From positions 248,001-312,000 of the forward strand of contig NZ_BMUG01000006.1 of assembly GCF_014650075.1 (NCBI RefSeq): a stretch of DNA of 64,000 nucleotides. The letters run 5' to 3'. A model generated the notes under the pieces. That model worked only from the letters and a program-made list of their open reading frames with translations. It was not told the DNA's origin and did not search any database. Source of the DNA: Streptomyces microflavus (GTDB lineage: Bacteria; Actinomycetota; Actinomycetes; Streptomycetales; Streptomycetaceae). Position numbers and translations under genes: made by a program. Below, piece by piece: positions 9,096 to 17,377 of this stretch (its first letter is position 1; every line of letters begins with the position of its first letter).

Positions 9096-10235
9096 ATGTC
9101 CAGCCCGAACCCGCCCGCGCCGCACCCCGTGCCCTTCACCGCCGAGGACTACCGGGCCCGGATGGCGAGGGCGGCCGACTCGGCCGCCGAGGCCGGGCTG
9201 GCCGGGGTGATCGTCGCGCCCGGCCCCGACCTCGTCCACCTGACCGGCTACCGGCCCGTCTCCACCGAACGCCTCACCCTCCTCGTCCTGCGGGCCGGCG
9301 AGGAGCCGGTCCTGGTCGTCCCCACCCTGGAGGCGCCCGACGCGGCGGCCGCCGCCGGGGCGCCCGCGCTGGCCCTGCGGGACTGGACCGACGGCGTGGA
9401 CCCGTACGCGGTGGCCTCCCCGCTGCTCGCGGCCCAGGGCCGCTTCGCCGTCAGCGACAACGCCTGGGCGATGCACATCCTGGGCCTCCAGCGGGCGCTG
9501 CCCGACACCACGTACATCGCCCTCACCGAGGCGCTCCCGATGCTCCGCGCGGTGAAGGACGCCGCCGAGCTGGAGCGCCTGGCGGCGGCGGGGGCGGCGG
9601 CGGACGCCACGTACGAGGAGATCCTGAAGGTGCGGTTCTCCGGCCGCCGGGAGACCGATGTGGCCGCCGATCTCGCCGCGCTGCTCCAGCACTTCGGGCA
9701 CTCCCAGGTCGACTTCACCGTCGTCGGCTCCGGGCCCAACGGCGCCAACCCGCACCACGAGGCCGGTGAACGCACCATCGAGCGCGGCGACATGGTCGTC
9801 CTGGACTTCGGCGGCCTGAAGCACGGTTACGGCTCCGACACCTCCCGTACGGTCCACGTCGGCGAGCCCACCGCCGAGGAGCAGCGCGTCCACGACATCG
9901 TCCGCGAGGCCCAGCAGGCGGGCTGCGCGGCGGTCCGGCCCGGGGTCGCCTGCCAGGAGATCGACCGCGCCGCCCGCGCGGTGATCCTGGAGTTCGGCTA
10001 CGGCGACCGCTTCATCCACCGCACCGGCCACGGCATCGGCGTCACCACCCACGAACCCCCGTACATGATCGAGGGCGAGGAGCAGCCGCTCGTCCCCGGC
10101 ATGTGCTTCTCCGTCGAGCCGGGCATCTATCTCCCCGGCCGCTTCGGGGTCCGGATCGAGGACATCGTGACCGTCACCGAGGACGGCGGCCGCCGCCTCA
10201 ACACCACCGCACGCGAGCTGGCGATCGTCGAGTAG
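9096..10235 (+). CDS. M24-family Xaa-Pro aminopeptidase/dipeptidase
   Basis: This 379-residue cytosolic metallopeptidase removes or splits N-terminal residues next to proline. The N-terminal creatinase domain spans about residues 15-150. The C-terminal pita-bread domain carries the complete dinuclear metal set: D237 (VVLDFGG), D248 (GSDTSRT), H312 (RTGHGIG), E341 (SVEPGIY) and E355 (RIEDIV). H and G residues of HRTGHGIG are intact, so it should be active. An AGGAGGCCCC ribosome site precedes ATG 9096. It converges on treZ with 18 bp between the stop codons. Confidence 0.93.
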   Translation: MSSPNPPAPHPVPFTAEDYRARMARAADSAAEAGLAGVIVAPGPDLVHLTGYRPVSTERLTLLVLRAGEEPVLVVPTLEAPDAAAAAGAPALALRDWTDGVDPYAVASPLLAAQGRFAVSDNAWAMHILGLQRALPDTTYIALTEALPMLRAVKDAAELERLAAAGAAADATYEEILKVRFSGRRETDVAADLAALLQHFGHSQVDFTVVGSGPNGANPHHEAGERTIERGDMVVLDFGGLKHGYGSDTSRTVHVGEPTAEEQRVHDIVREAQQAGCAAVRPGVACQEIDRAARAVILEFGYGDRFIHRTGHGIGVTTHEPPYMIEGEEQPLVPGMCFSVEPGIYLPGRFGVRIEDIVTVTEDGGRRLNTTARELAIVE

Positions 10236-10249
10236 CCCTGCGAGCAGGG
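10236..10249. terminator. Small hairpin between convergent stops
   Basis: CCCTG-CGAG-CAGGG fills most of the 18-bp gap between the peptidase and treZ stop codons. It could end transcription from either side, but the stem is only five base pairs and there is no T run. Confidence 0.35.
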
Positions 10250-10253
10250 GAGT

Positions 10254-12014
10254 TCACTCGTCGGCCAGCACCACGCACGACTCCGGCGGCAGATGCAGCA
10301 CCCCGTCCGCCCCCGGCGCCCCGACCGGCTCCCAGGCCGCCACCACCCGTCCTCCGACGCGCCGGTGGCGGCCCGAGCCGAGCGGGATCGCGGCCGGCTT
10401 GTCCGCCAGGTTCACCGCGATCCGCAGATCGCCCCTGCGGTACGCGATCCAGCGGGCGTCCTCGTCGAACGCGGTCTTCACCGAGGCGAGGTCGGGGTCG
10501 TGGAGGTCGGGCAACGTCCGCCGCAGCGCGATCAGTCGGCGGTACCAGTCCAGCAGCCGCGCGTGCGGTTCACGCTCGGGTTCGGACCAGTCCAGACAGG
10601 AGCGGTCCCGGGTCGCCGGGTCCTGCGGGTCGGGGATCTCCTCCTCCGCCCAGCCGTGCGCGCCGAACTCCCGCCGCCTGCCGTTGCGTACGGCCTCCGC
10701 CAGCTCCGGATCGGTGTGGTCGGTGAAGAACTGCCACGGGGTGCGCGCCCCCCACTCCTCGCCCATGAACAGCATCGGCGTGAACGGGCCGGTCAGTACG
10801 AGGGTGGCGGCGCACGCCTGGAGGCCGGGGGAGAGGGAGGCGGCGAGGCGGTCGCCGAGGGCCCGGTTGCCGATCTGGTCGTGGGTCTGGGCGTAGCCGA
10901 CGAAGCGGTGGGCCGGGGAGCGGGTCACGTCGACCGGGCGGCCGTGGGTGCGGCCCCGGAAGCTGGACCACGTCCCGTTGTGGAAGAACGCCGACGTCAC
11001 GGTCTTGGCCAGGGCGGCGAGCGGGGCCCGGGCGAAGTCCGCGTAGTAGCCCTGGGACTCGCCGGTGAGCGCGGTGTGCAGGGCGTGGTGGAAGTCGTCG
11101 TTCCACTGGGCGTGCAGCCCGAGACCGCCCGCCGGGCGCGGGGTGGTGGTGCGCGGGTCGCAGAGGTCGGACTCGGCGATCAGCCCCAGCGGCCGCCCCA
11201 GCTCCACCGCCAGCGCGTCGACCGCCGTGGACAGCTCCTCCAGGAAGGTGAGCGCCCGGGTGTCGGCGAGCGCGTGCACGGCGTCCAGCCGCAGCCCGTC
11301 GAGCCGGTAGTCCCGCAGCCAGGCCAGCGCGCTGCCCAGCAGGAACGCCCGCACCTCGTCCGAGCCCGGCGCGTCCAGGTTGACCGCCGCGCCCCATGGC
11401 GTGTGGTGGGTGTCGGTGAAGTACGGGCCGAAGGCGGGCAGGTAGTTGCCGGACGGGCCCAGGTGGTTGTGGACCACGTCCAGGATCACCCCGAGCCCCA
11501 GCCCGTGCGCCGTGTCGACAAAGCGCTTCAGTCCCTCCGGGCCGCCGTACGGCTCGTGCACCGCCCAGAGCGAGACCCCCTCGTACCCCCACCCGTTGGT
11601 GCCGGGGAACGGGCAGACCGGCATCAGCGACACATGGGTGACGCCCAGCTCCGCCAGATGGCCCAGCCGGGCCGCCGCCGCGTCGAAGGTGCCCTCCGGG
11701 GTGTACGTCCCCACGTGCAGCTCGTACAGGACCGCCCGGGTCAGCCGCCGCCCCGCCCAGCCCTCGCGCCAGGCGTACGCCCCCTGGTCGACGACCGCGC
11801 TCGGCCCGTCGGGCCCGTCCGGCTGGCGCCGCGAACGGGGGTCGGGCAGCAGCGGCCCGTCGTCCACCCGGAACCCGTAACGGTCCCCGTCCACCGCCTC
11901 CGCCCCGGCGCTCCACCACCCCTCCCGCAGCGGGTCGCGCTCCATCGGGTAGCGGACCTCCGCCGCCTCCAGTACGACCGTGTCCGCCTCGGGGGCCCAC
12001 ACCTCGAACTGCAT
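10254..12014 (-). CDS. treZ: Malto-oligosyltrehalose trehalohydrolase
   Basis: This 586-residue GH13 enzyme releases trehalose from the maltooligosyltrehalose made by TreY. Order: N-terminal CBM48-like domain (MQFEVWAPEADTV), catalytic barrel with VTHVSLMPVCPFPGTNGWGY, DVVHNHLG, DGLRLDAVHALAD (nucleophile Asp) and LIAESDLCDPR (acid/base Glu), then YAQTHDQIGNRALG and the MLFMGEEWGA segment. The GAGGAG ribosome site is six bases before ATG 12014. It is divergent from the beta-glucosidase. Its usual partners treY and glgX lie 6.5 kb and more away, past unrelated genes, so the tre locus is split here. Confidence 0.95.
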   Translation of the reverse strand: MQFEVWAPEADTVVLEAAEVRYPMERDPLREGWWSAGAEAVDGDRYGFRVDDGPLLPDPRSRRQPDGPDGPSAVVDQGAYAWREGWAGRRLTRAVLYELHVGTYTPEGTFDAAAARLGHLAELGVTHVSLMPVCPFPGTNGWGYEGVSLWAVHEPYGGPEGLKRFVDTAHGLGLGVILDVVHNHLGPSGNYLPAFGPYFTDTHHTPWGAAVNLDAPGSDEVRAFLLGSALAWLRDYRLDGLRLDAVHALADTRALTFLEELSTAVDALAVELGRPLGLIAESDLCDPRTTTPRPAGGLGLHAQWNDDFHHALHTALTGESQGYYADFARAPLAALAKTVTSAFFHNGTWSSFRGRTHGRPVDVTRSPAHRFVGYAQTHDQIGNRALGDRLAASLSPGLQACAATLVLTGPFTPMLFMGEEWGARTPWQFFTDHTDPELAEAVRNGRRREFGAHGWAEEEIPDPQDPATRDRSCLDWSEPEREPHARLLDWYRRLIALRRTLPDLHDPDLASVKTAFDEDARWIAYRRGDLRIAVNLADKPAAIPLGSGRHRRVGGRVVAAWEPVGAPGADGVLHLPPESCVVLADE

Positions 12015-12223
12015 CCACCACTCCTCGTCCGTACCGGATCGTCACATCGCCGGATCGCCGCGCGGACCGGGCGAGAGGTCGCCGGGACCGGCGCACCCCA
12101 CCCCGCGACCGCGCACCCCTAGAACCGGCCCGTCACCGGCCATTAAGGTCTGGTCCTGATCATTGCCCGGCCGGCTCCCGCTCATACAGGTTCTGTTCAT
12201 ACGTACGGCTCATGGAGGCCGAG

Positions 12224-13630
12224 ATGCCCGTACCGCAGTTCCCGCCCGGCTTCCTCTGGGGAGCCTCCGCCTCCGCCTTCCAGACCGAAGGGGCGGTGGA
12301 CGCCGACGGCAAGGGCCCCTCGGGCTGGGACGCCTTCGCCGCCCTGCCCGGCCGGATCAAGGACGGCACCGACACCACCCGGGGCACCGGCTTCCACGCC
12401 CGCTACCGCGAGGACGTCGCCCTGCTCTCCGGGCTCGGCGCCGACGCCTTCCGGTTCTCCATCAGCTGGCCCCGCGTGGTCCCGGGGGGCAGCGGAGCCG
12501 TCAACGCCGACGGCCTCGACTTCTACGACCGGCTCGTCGACGAGCTCTGCGCCCACGGCATCACCCCCGCCCCCACGCTCTACCACTGGGACACCCCGCT
12601 CCCGCTGGAGGAGACGGGCGGCTGGCTCGACCGGGACACCGCGTACCGCTTCGCCGAGTACGCGGGAATCGTCGCCGAACGGCTCGCGGACCGGGTCCCG
12701 ATGTGGATCACCATCAACGAACCCGCCGAGGTCACGATGCTCGGCTACGCCCTGGGCGAGCACGCCCCGGGCCGCGCCCTCCTCTTCGACGCCCTGCCCG
12801 CCGCCCATCACCAGCTCCTCGCCCACGGCCTCGCCGTCCGGGCCCTGCGTGCGGCGGGCGCCGACAACATCGGCATCGCGCTCTCCCACGCCCCGGTCTG
12901 GACGGCCGGCGACTCCGACGAGGACCGCTTCGGCGCGGAGCTGTACGACACGCTCACCAACTGGCTCTTCGCCGACCCCGTCCTCACCGGCCGCTACCCG
13001 GACGACGGCCTCGCCGCCCTGATGCCGGGCCCGGTCGCCGACGACCTCAAGGTGATCTCGACCCCGCTCGACTGGTACGGCGTCAACTACTACAACCCGA
13101 CCCTCGTCGGCGCCCCACGGCCGGAGGCCCTGGAGACCTTCTCCGGCTTCGCGATGCCCGCCGGACTCCCCTTCGGGATACGCGAGATCGAGGGGTACGA
13201 GAAGACCGGCTTCGGCTGGCCCGTCGTCCCCGAGGGGTTCACCGAGATCCTCACCCTGCTGCACCGCCGCTACGGCGACCGCCTCCCGCCGCTCCACATC
13301 ACCGAGAACGGCTGCGCCCTGGACGAGCCGCTCGCCGACGACCGCCGTATCGCCTACCTGGAGAGCCACCTCACCGCCCTCCGCGCGGCGATGGACGCGG
13401 GGGTCGACGTACGGGGGTACTTCACCTGGTCGCTCACCGACAACGTGGAGTGGACGGAGGGGGCCTCGCAGCGGTTCGGCCTGGTGCACATCGACTACGA
13501 GACCCTCACCCGTACGCCGAAGGCCTCGTACGCCTGGTACCGCGACCTGATCCGCGCCCAGAAGCAGCCGCAGAACCATCAGATCCGGAAGGAAGCGGTC
13601 GAAGGGGCTTACGCGGCTCCCCCCGAATGA
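12224..13630 (+). CDS. GH1 beta-glucosidase
   Basis: This 468-residue GH1 enzyme hydrolyses beta-glucosides such as cellobiose, and has no signal peptide, so it acts in the cytosol. Family marks are PPGFLWGASASAFQTEGA at the start, acid/base E166 in TINEP, nucleophile E361 in ITENGCA, and YFTWSLTDNVEWTEG near the C-terminus. ATG 12224 has a perfect GGAGG five bases upstream; ATG 12212 lies before that site and is less likely. No CebR-type 14-bp palindrome was seen upstream. The stop overlaps the start of the fucosidase gene by three bases, so the two form an operon. Confidence 0.94.
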   Translation: MPVPQFPPGFLWGASASAFQTEGAVDADGKGPSGWDAFAALPGRIKDGTDTTRGTGFHARYREDVALLSGLGADAFRFSISWPRVVPGGSGAVNADGLDFYDRLVDELCAHGITPAPTLYHWDTPLPLEETGGWLDRDTAYRFAEYAGIVAERLADRVPMWITINEPAEVTMLGYALGEHAPGRALLFDALPAAHHQLLAHGLAVRALRAAGADNIGIALSHAPVWTAGDSDEDRFGAELYDTLTNWLFADPVLTGRYPDDGLAALMPGPVADDLKVISTPLDWYGVNYYNPTLVGAPRPEALETFSGFAMPAGLPFGIREIEGYEKTGFGWPVVPEGFTEILTLLHRRYGDRLPPLHITENGCALDEPLADDRRIAYLESHLTALRAAMDAGVDVRGYFTWSLTDNVEWTEGASQRFGLVHIDYETLTRTPKASYAWYRDLIRAQKQPQNHQIRKEAVEGAYAAPPE

Positions 13631-14793
13631 TCAATACTCCCGCCATGGTCGCTTCATGGTGGTCCCGGGCCCGGCTGGGGATCTTCGTCCACTGGACTCC
13701 CGCCTCCGTCCCCGGCTGGGCCCCGCCCTACGTCCCTCCGTCGGAGCTCCCGGCGGCGGGCCGGCGTGCGCCGCTCGGCTGGACCTCGTACGCGGAGTGG
13801 TACGAGAACTCCCTGCGCTTCCCCGGCTCCCCGGCCGCCGCCCACCACCGCGCCACCTACGGCACGCGCCCCTACACCGACTTCGGCCACGACTTCGAGG
13901 ACGGGCTCAGCGGCTGGGACCCGGCCGCCTGGGCCCGCTCCTTCCGCGAGGCGGGCGCCGGGTACGCGGTCCTGGTCACCAAGCACCACGACGGCTTCTG
14001 CCTCTGGCCCTCCGAGACGGAGAACCCCCACCGCACCGGCTGGCACACCGCCCGGGACGTGGTCGGCGAGTTCGCCGATGCCGTACGGGCCGAGGGCCTG
14101 CGGTTCGGCGTCTACTACTCGGGCGGGCTCGACTGGACCTTCGACGACCGGCCCATCGGCACCGCGGCCGACATGTTCTCCGCCGTCCCGCGCGGCCGCT
14201 ACCCCGCCTACGCCGATGCGCAGCTGAGGGAGCTGATCCGCCGCTACCGCCCCGACATCCTCTGGAACGACATCGCCTGGCCGGCCGCCGCCACCGGGAT
14301 CCGCTCCCTCACCGACTTCTACCGCTTCACCGTCCCGCACGGCGTCGTCAACGACCGCCTGCTGCCGTACGCCCCGCACTGGCGGGCACTGGGCCTGCCG
14401 GGCGCCAAGTCCCTCTACAACTGGTGGGACCGGCGCACGGTGGCGCAGGGCGAGGGGTTCGTCCCCCGCACCCCGCCCGACTTCGACTTCCGTACGCCGG
14501 AGTACGCCCGGTACACCGGCTCCGACCCGTACGAGATCACCCGGGGCATCGACCACAGCTTCGGCTACAACCGCAACTCCGGCCCGGACGCCTTCATCGA
14601 CCGCCGCGCGCTGACCTCACTGGTCCGCGACACGGCGGCCGACGGCGGGAACCTGCTGCTCAACGTGGGGCCGCGCGGCGAGGACGCGACGATCCCCGCC
14701 GAGCAGCAACTCCGGCTGGACTGGCTCGCCGAGGAGACGGCGAGCGGGTCACTCACTCCTGAGCGAACACCAGGTCGATCCGCTCCTGAGTGA
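13627..14793 (+). CDS. GH29 alpha-L-fucosidase-like protein
   Basis: This 388-residue protein resembles the GH29 catalytic barrel: WWSRARLGIFVHWTPASVPGW at the N-terminus, GAGYAVLVTKHHDGFCLW (about 110-130) and the nucleophile D215 in ILWNDIAW. It is shorter than most bacterial fucosidases because the C-terminal beta-sandwich is lacking, and it has no signal peptide. The start is fixed by ATGA overlap with the beta-glucosidase stop. The last 41 bp overlap the convergent GNAT gene, unusual but supported by good reading frames on both strands. The substrate of this intracellular pair is unknown; a beta-glucosyl/fucosyl oligosaccharide is only a guess. Confidence 0.87.
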   Translation: MINTPAMVASWWSRARLGIFVHWTPASVPGWAPPYVPPSELPAAGRRAPLGWTSYAEWYENSLRFPGSPAAAHHRATYGTRPYTDFGHDFEDGLSGWDPAAWARSFREAGAGYAVLVTKHHDGFCLWPSETENPHRTGWHTARDVVGEFADAVRAEGLRFGVYYSGGLDWTFDDRPIGTAADMFSAVPRGRYPAYADAQLRELIRRYRPDILWNDIAWPAAATGIRSLTDFYRFTVPHGVVNDRLLPYAPHWRALGLPGAKSLYNWWDRRTVAQGEGFVPRTPPDFDFRTPEYARYTGSDPYEITRGIDHSFGYNRNSGPDAFIDRRALTSLVRDTAADGGNLLLNVGPRGEDATIPAEQQLRLDWLAEETASGSLTPERTPGRSAPE

Positions 14794-15676
14794 CGGGGTG
14801 ACCGGCGCGGGCGAACGCGGCCGCCATCGGCGCGTTCGCGCGGTCCGTCGCGCCCGCGATGGACTCCGCGCCCTGTTCCACCAGGAAGCGGGTGCACTCC
14901 ACCAGCAGGTCGTAGCCGTACCCGTGGCCGCGCGCCTCGGGGACGACCCCGATGAAGCCGATGCACGGCCCGGACGGGTTGTGCGCCGGCACCTGGATGC
15001 CCGCCACCTCGCCGTCCGGCGTGTACGCGAGCTGCCACCACTCACGGGGCGAGGGGCACCAGTGGAAGAAGTCCAGCTCCGACCGGGCCGCCGCCTCCAG
15101 TCCGCCCGGGCCCTCGATGTCCCGCCGGGCGTGGGCGTCCAGCGTGACCGAGTGGACCCGGCGCAGGACGTCGAGGATCACGGCGTCGTCCGGCTCGGGG
15201 CGGAAGATGAGCCGGCCCGGCCGCTCGGGCAGCGGGCAGTCCGGCGTCCACGTATAGCGGTAGCGCTCGACGAGGACCTCCATCCCGGCCGCCCGCGCGG
15301 CGGCGATCTGGCCCTCGGCGGCGGCCCGGACCTCGGGCGCCTCCCGCCAGCCGGGCGGCACCAGCAGGGAGTACTCGCTACGGAAGGGGGCCCGGCGCAG
15401 GAGTTCGGCGCCCGCCTCCTCCTCGCCGGGCGCGAAGTCGAACCAGTCGAGCGCGATGGGCGCGGTGTCGTCGGGGGAGCCCCACCAGGCGGCCCTGGCC
15501 ACCACGGTGTTGCCGCGCAGGGCGGCCCAGGTCCAGTCGGGGCGGTACTCGCCGCCGTCCGCCACAGTGGCGTAACGGTGGCCGAAGGCGCCACGGCCGA
15601 CGAGAGCGGTGTCGTGAAGGGAATGGAAAAGATCGGCGTCGCTCGGGGTGAGCGCGCGAATGACCAGATCGGTCAT
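14753..15676 (-). CDS. GNAT-family N-acetyltransferase, two-domain
   Basis: This 307-residue protein is about twice the length of a single GNAT domain. The N-terminal half (MTDLVIRALTPSDADLFHSL) is a degenerate domain; the C-terminal half has the acetyl-CoA loop IGVVPEARGHGYGYDLL (R-x-x-G-x-G/A, about 233-248) and the final FARAGHPVTQERIDLVF strand typical of the fold. The substrate is unknown. The GGAGGAC ribosome site precedes ATG 15676. A 10-bp perfect inverted repeat lies 44 bp upstream of the start and may be an operator. The 3' end overlaps the fucosidase gene by 41 bp. Confidence 0.85.
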   Translation of the reverse strand: MTDLVIRALTPSDADLFHSLHDTALVGRGAFGHRYATVADGGEYRPDWTWAALRGNTVVARAAWWGSPDDTAPIALDWFDFAPGEEEAGAELLRRAPFRSEYSLLVPPGWREAPEVRAAAEGQIAAARAAGMEVLVERYRYTWTPDCPLPERPGRLIFRPEPDDAVILDVLRRVHSVTLDAHARRDIEGPGGLEAAARSELDFFHWCPSPREWWQLAYTPDGEVAGIQVPAHNPSGPCIGFIGVVPEARGHGYGYDLLVECTRFLVEQGAESIAGATDRANAPMAAAFARAGHPVTQERIDLVFAQE

Positions 15677-15719
15677 GAAAGTGTCCTCCGGGGACGGGAT
15701 ACCGCGCTCCCGGTCGAAC

Positions 15720-15750
15720 GTCTGACGTCAGGTTTTCCCGGACGTCAGAC
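15720..15750. promoter_or_regulatory. Perfect 10-bp inverted repeat upstream of the GNAT gene
   Basis: GTCTGACGTC (15720-15729) and GACGTCAGAC (15741-15750) are exact inverted copies with an 11-base spacer, which includes a short T run. The left arm also contains the self-complementary TGACGTCA. It could be a dimeric operator for the GNAT gene, or a hairpin. Nothing else was recognised in the 335-bp gap 15677-16011 except GACAAT at 15999-16004, a possible -10 box for the FHA gene. Confidence 0.6.
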
Positions 15751-16011
15751 GGAGTCCGACACCGCCCGGTGGACGGGGCGGGAGCGCGGGGGCGAGAAGC
15801 TGCGGATGCCGGTCATGCCGGTGGTGTTCTCACGCACGGTTTCGCCCCCTTCCAGGACTTCCACGGCCTGGGCCGATGTCGGTGCCGACCGTAGCCGGGG
15901 CCCGGACACCGTGTCCACCGATTAACGCGCCGAGCCCCGGCGCAGGTCAGCACGGGCGGGAAGCAGAGCTGTTCTGGACACTTCGGGCCCCTCGGCCCGA
16001 CAATCGTCGAT

Positions 16012-16578
16012 GTGACGTCCTCCTTCGAGTTCAACACGTATCCCGCGCGGCTGTCGGACGCCCAGCGCGACCGTGTCCTCGGCGTGCTCAGAGAGGGTGC
16101 CGCACAGGGCAAGCTGTCGCACGACACCTTCATGCGGCGCATGGAGCTCGCCCTCGTCGCCCGCCGTCCCGAGGAGCTGGCGGCCCTCACCTCGGACCTG
16201 GACTCCGGCAGCCGCTTCTCACAGGGGCTGGTCAGGGCCGTCGGCGGAATATCCGCCTTCCCCGGACGGCTGCGCCGGGCCTGGCAGACCGAGCGGCTCC
16301 CGAAGCTGCTGCTCCCCGCACCGAGCCCCTATCCGCTGCTCATCGGCCGCGACCCGGGCAACGGGCTGCGCCTCAACCACGAGACGGTCTCCCGGCTGCA
16401 CGCCGAACTCACCGTGCAGAACGGCCGCTGGGTGCTCCGCGACCTCGGCTCCACCAACGGCACCTGCGTCAACGGCCAACGGCTCGTCGGCTCGATCCCG
16501 GTGCGCGACGGGGACCAGGTCAGCTTCGGCCGGATGAGCTTCCGTCTGACGGCACCCTCGCTCCGCCCGCCTGCCTGA
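16012..16578 (+). CDS. DUF1707 plus FHA domain protein
   Basis: This 188-residue cytosolic protein joins two small domains. Residues about 10-65 match DUF1707 (LSDAQRDRVLGVLREGAAQG, DTFMRRMELAL). Residues about 100-180 are an FHA phosphothreonine-binding domain with all core motifs: IGRDPGN, SRLHAEL and LGSTNGTCVNG. FHA proteins in Actinobacteria usually bind targets of Ser/Thr kinases; the partner is not identifiable, although a receptor kinase is encoded 14 kb away. Start GTG 16012 has GACAAT seven bases upstream and no ribosome site, so it may be leaderless. Confidence 0.88.
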   Translation: MTSSFEFNTYPARLSDAQRDRVLGVLREGAAQGKLSHDTFMRRMELALVARRPEELAALTSDLDSGSRFSQGLVRAVGGISAFPGRLRRAWQTERLPKLLLPAPSPYPLLIGRDPGNGLRLNHETVSRLHAELTVQNGRWVLRDLGSTNGTCVNGQRLVGSIPVRDGDQVSFGRMSFRLTAPSLRPPA

Positions 16579-16639
16579 CCGCCCTGTCACTCCACCCGCC
16601 CGCCTGATCCGGTCACGCCCGCTATCGGTGCTGCTGGTG

Positions 16640-17142
16640 CGGGCCCCACCCCAGCCGTGCACCATGCCCTTGGCGACGGCGGTCGGCGGCAGGGTGTTCA
16701 CCACCACGTCGTGCCCGGTGTCCCGGGCCTGAGCCTCGGTCAGGCCCACCGCCACGGTCTGCGGCGAGGAGTACGTGACCCGGGGGACGGTGGCGTGGTC
16801 GACCGGGGCCGTACGCAGCCCGGCCGGCGCCTCCGCCACCAACAGCCCCTCGGCGAACGGTGCGTGGGCCGGCCCGAGGGAGGGCGGCGGCAGCAGGTCG
16901 CCCACCACGTGGATGCCCGGCACCGCCGTCTCCAGCCGCGACCGGTCGGCCGGCACCACATGGCCCCGTCCGTCCGTGGCCGGCCCCGCCGCCGCGAGCC
17001 CCGGACCGTCCCTCGCCGGCTCCCGGCCGACCGCGACCAGCAGCCGCTCGGCCGCCACCGTGACCGTCCCGCCCCGCGCGGCCCGCACGACCGCCCGCAC
17101 CCCGTCCTCGACCACCTCCGTCTCCAGCAGCCGGGCCCCCAC
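16640..17142 (-). pseudogene. Relic of dihydrolipoamide dehydrogenase (middle portion only)
   Basis: On the minus strand about 165 codons clearly match Lpd: RLLVAVGREP, IHVVGDLL (FAD-binding strand), VPRVTYSSPQTVAVGLTEAQA and TAVAKGMVHGWGGA. The FAD-binding N-terminal half with the CxxxxC redox disulfide is missing, and homology stops directly after GWGGA, so the dimerisation domain is also lost. Coding bias is retained, pointing to recent or partial deletion. On the left side it abuts non-coding sequence after the FHA gene; on the right it abuts a plus-strand coding-like fragment. It cannot make an active enzyme. Confidence 0.75.
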
Positions 17143-17327
17143 CCTGGCTGCGCGCCCTCGCCGTCTTCTCCCGGGTGCCCCTGACCGGCGGGGCGGCGGC
17201 CCTCACCGAGCTGCTCACCACCCTGCCGGACACCGGAATCCGGCCGCCGAGGCCCTTCCGCCCCGGAGCCCCCTCACCCGAACGGGCGTACGTCGACTGC
17301 GCCGGGCCCCCGTCAGTGGTCCGCTGA
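17142..17327 (+). pseudogene. Orphan coding-like 3' fragment of unknown protein
   Basis: A plus-strand frame from about 17142 to TGA 17325-17327 shows strong Streptomyces codon bias (nearly all codons end in G or C) and a plausible protein C-terminus (LAVFSRVPLTGG, then LTELLTTLPDTG). It has no start codon or 5' part, because upstream sequence is the lpd relic on the other strand. It is probably the tail of a deleted gene. The family is not recognised. Confidence 0.35.
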
Positions 17328-17377
17328 GAGCCAGGTGCGCCGACAGGCGGCGCCATGACCGCAGGGGGCGACGAGGG

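Noticed and set aside
12160..12223. CebR-type operator for the beta-glucosidase
   Set aside because: No TGGGAGCGCTCCCA-like palindrome is present upstream of the gene.
16219..16620. Extension of the lpd relic into the FHA gene region on the minus strand
   Set aside because: The frame stays open, but homology ends near 16640 and the opposite strand encodes a clear DUF1707-FHA protein.
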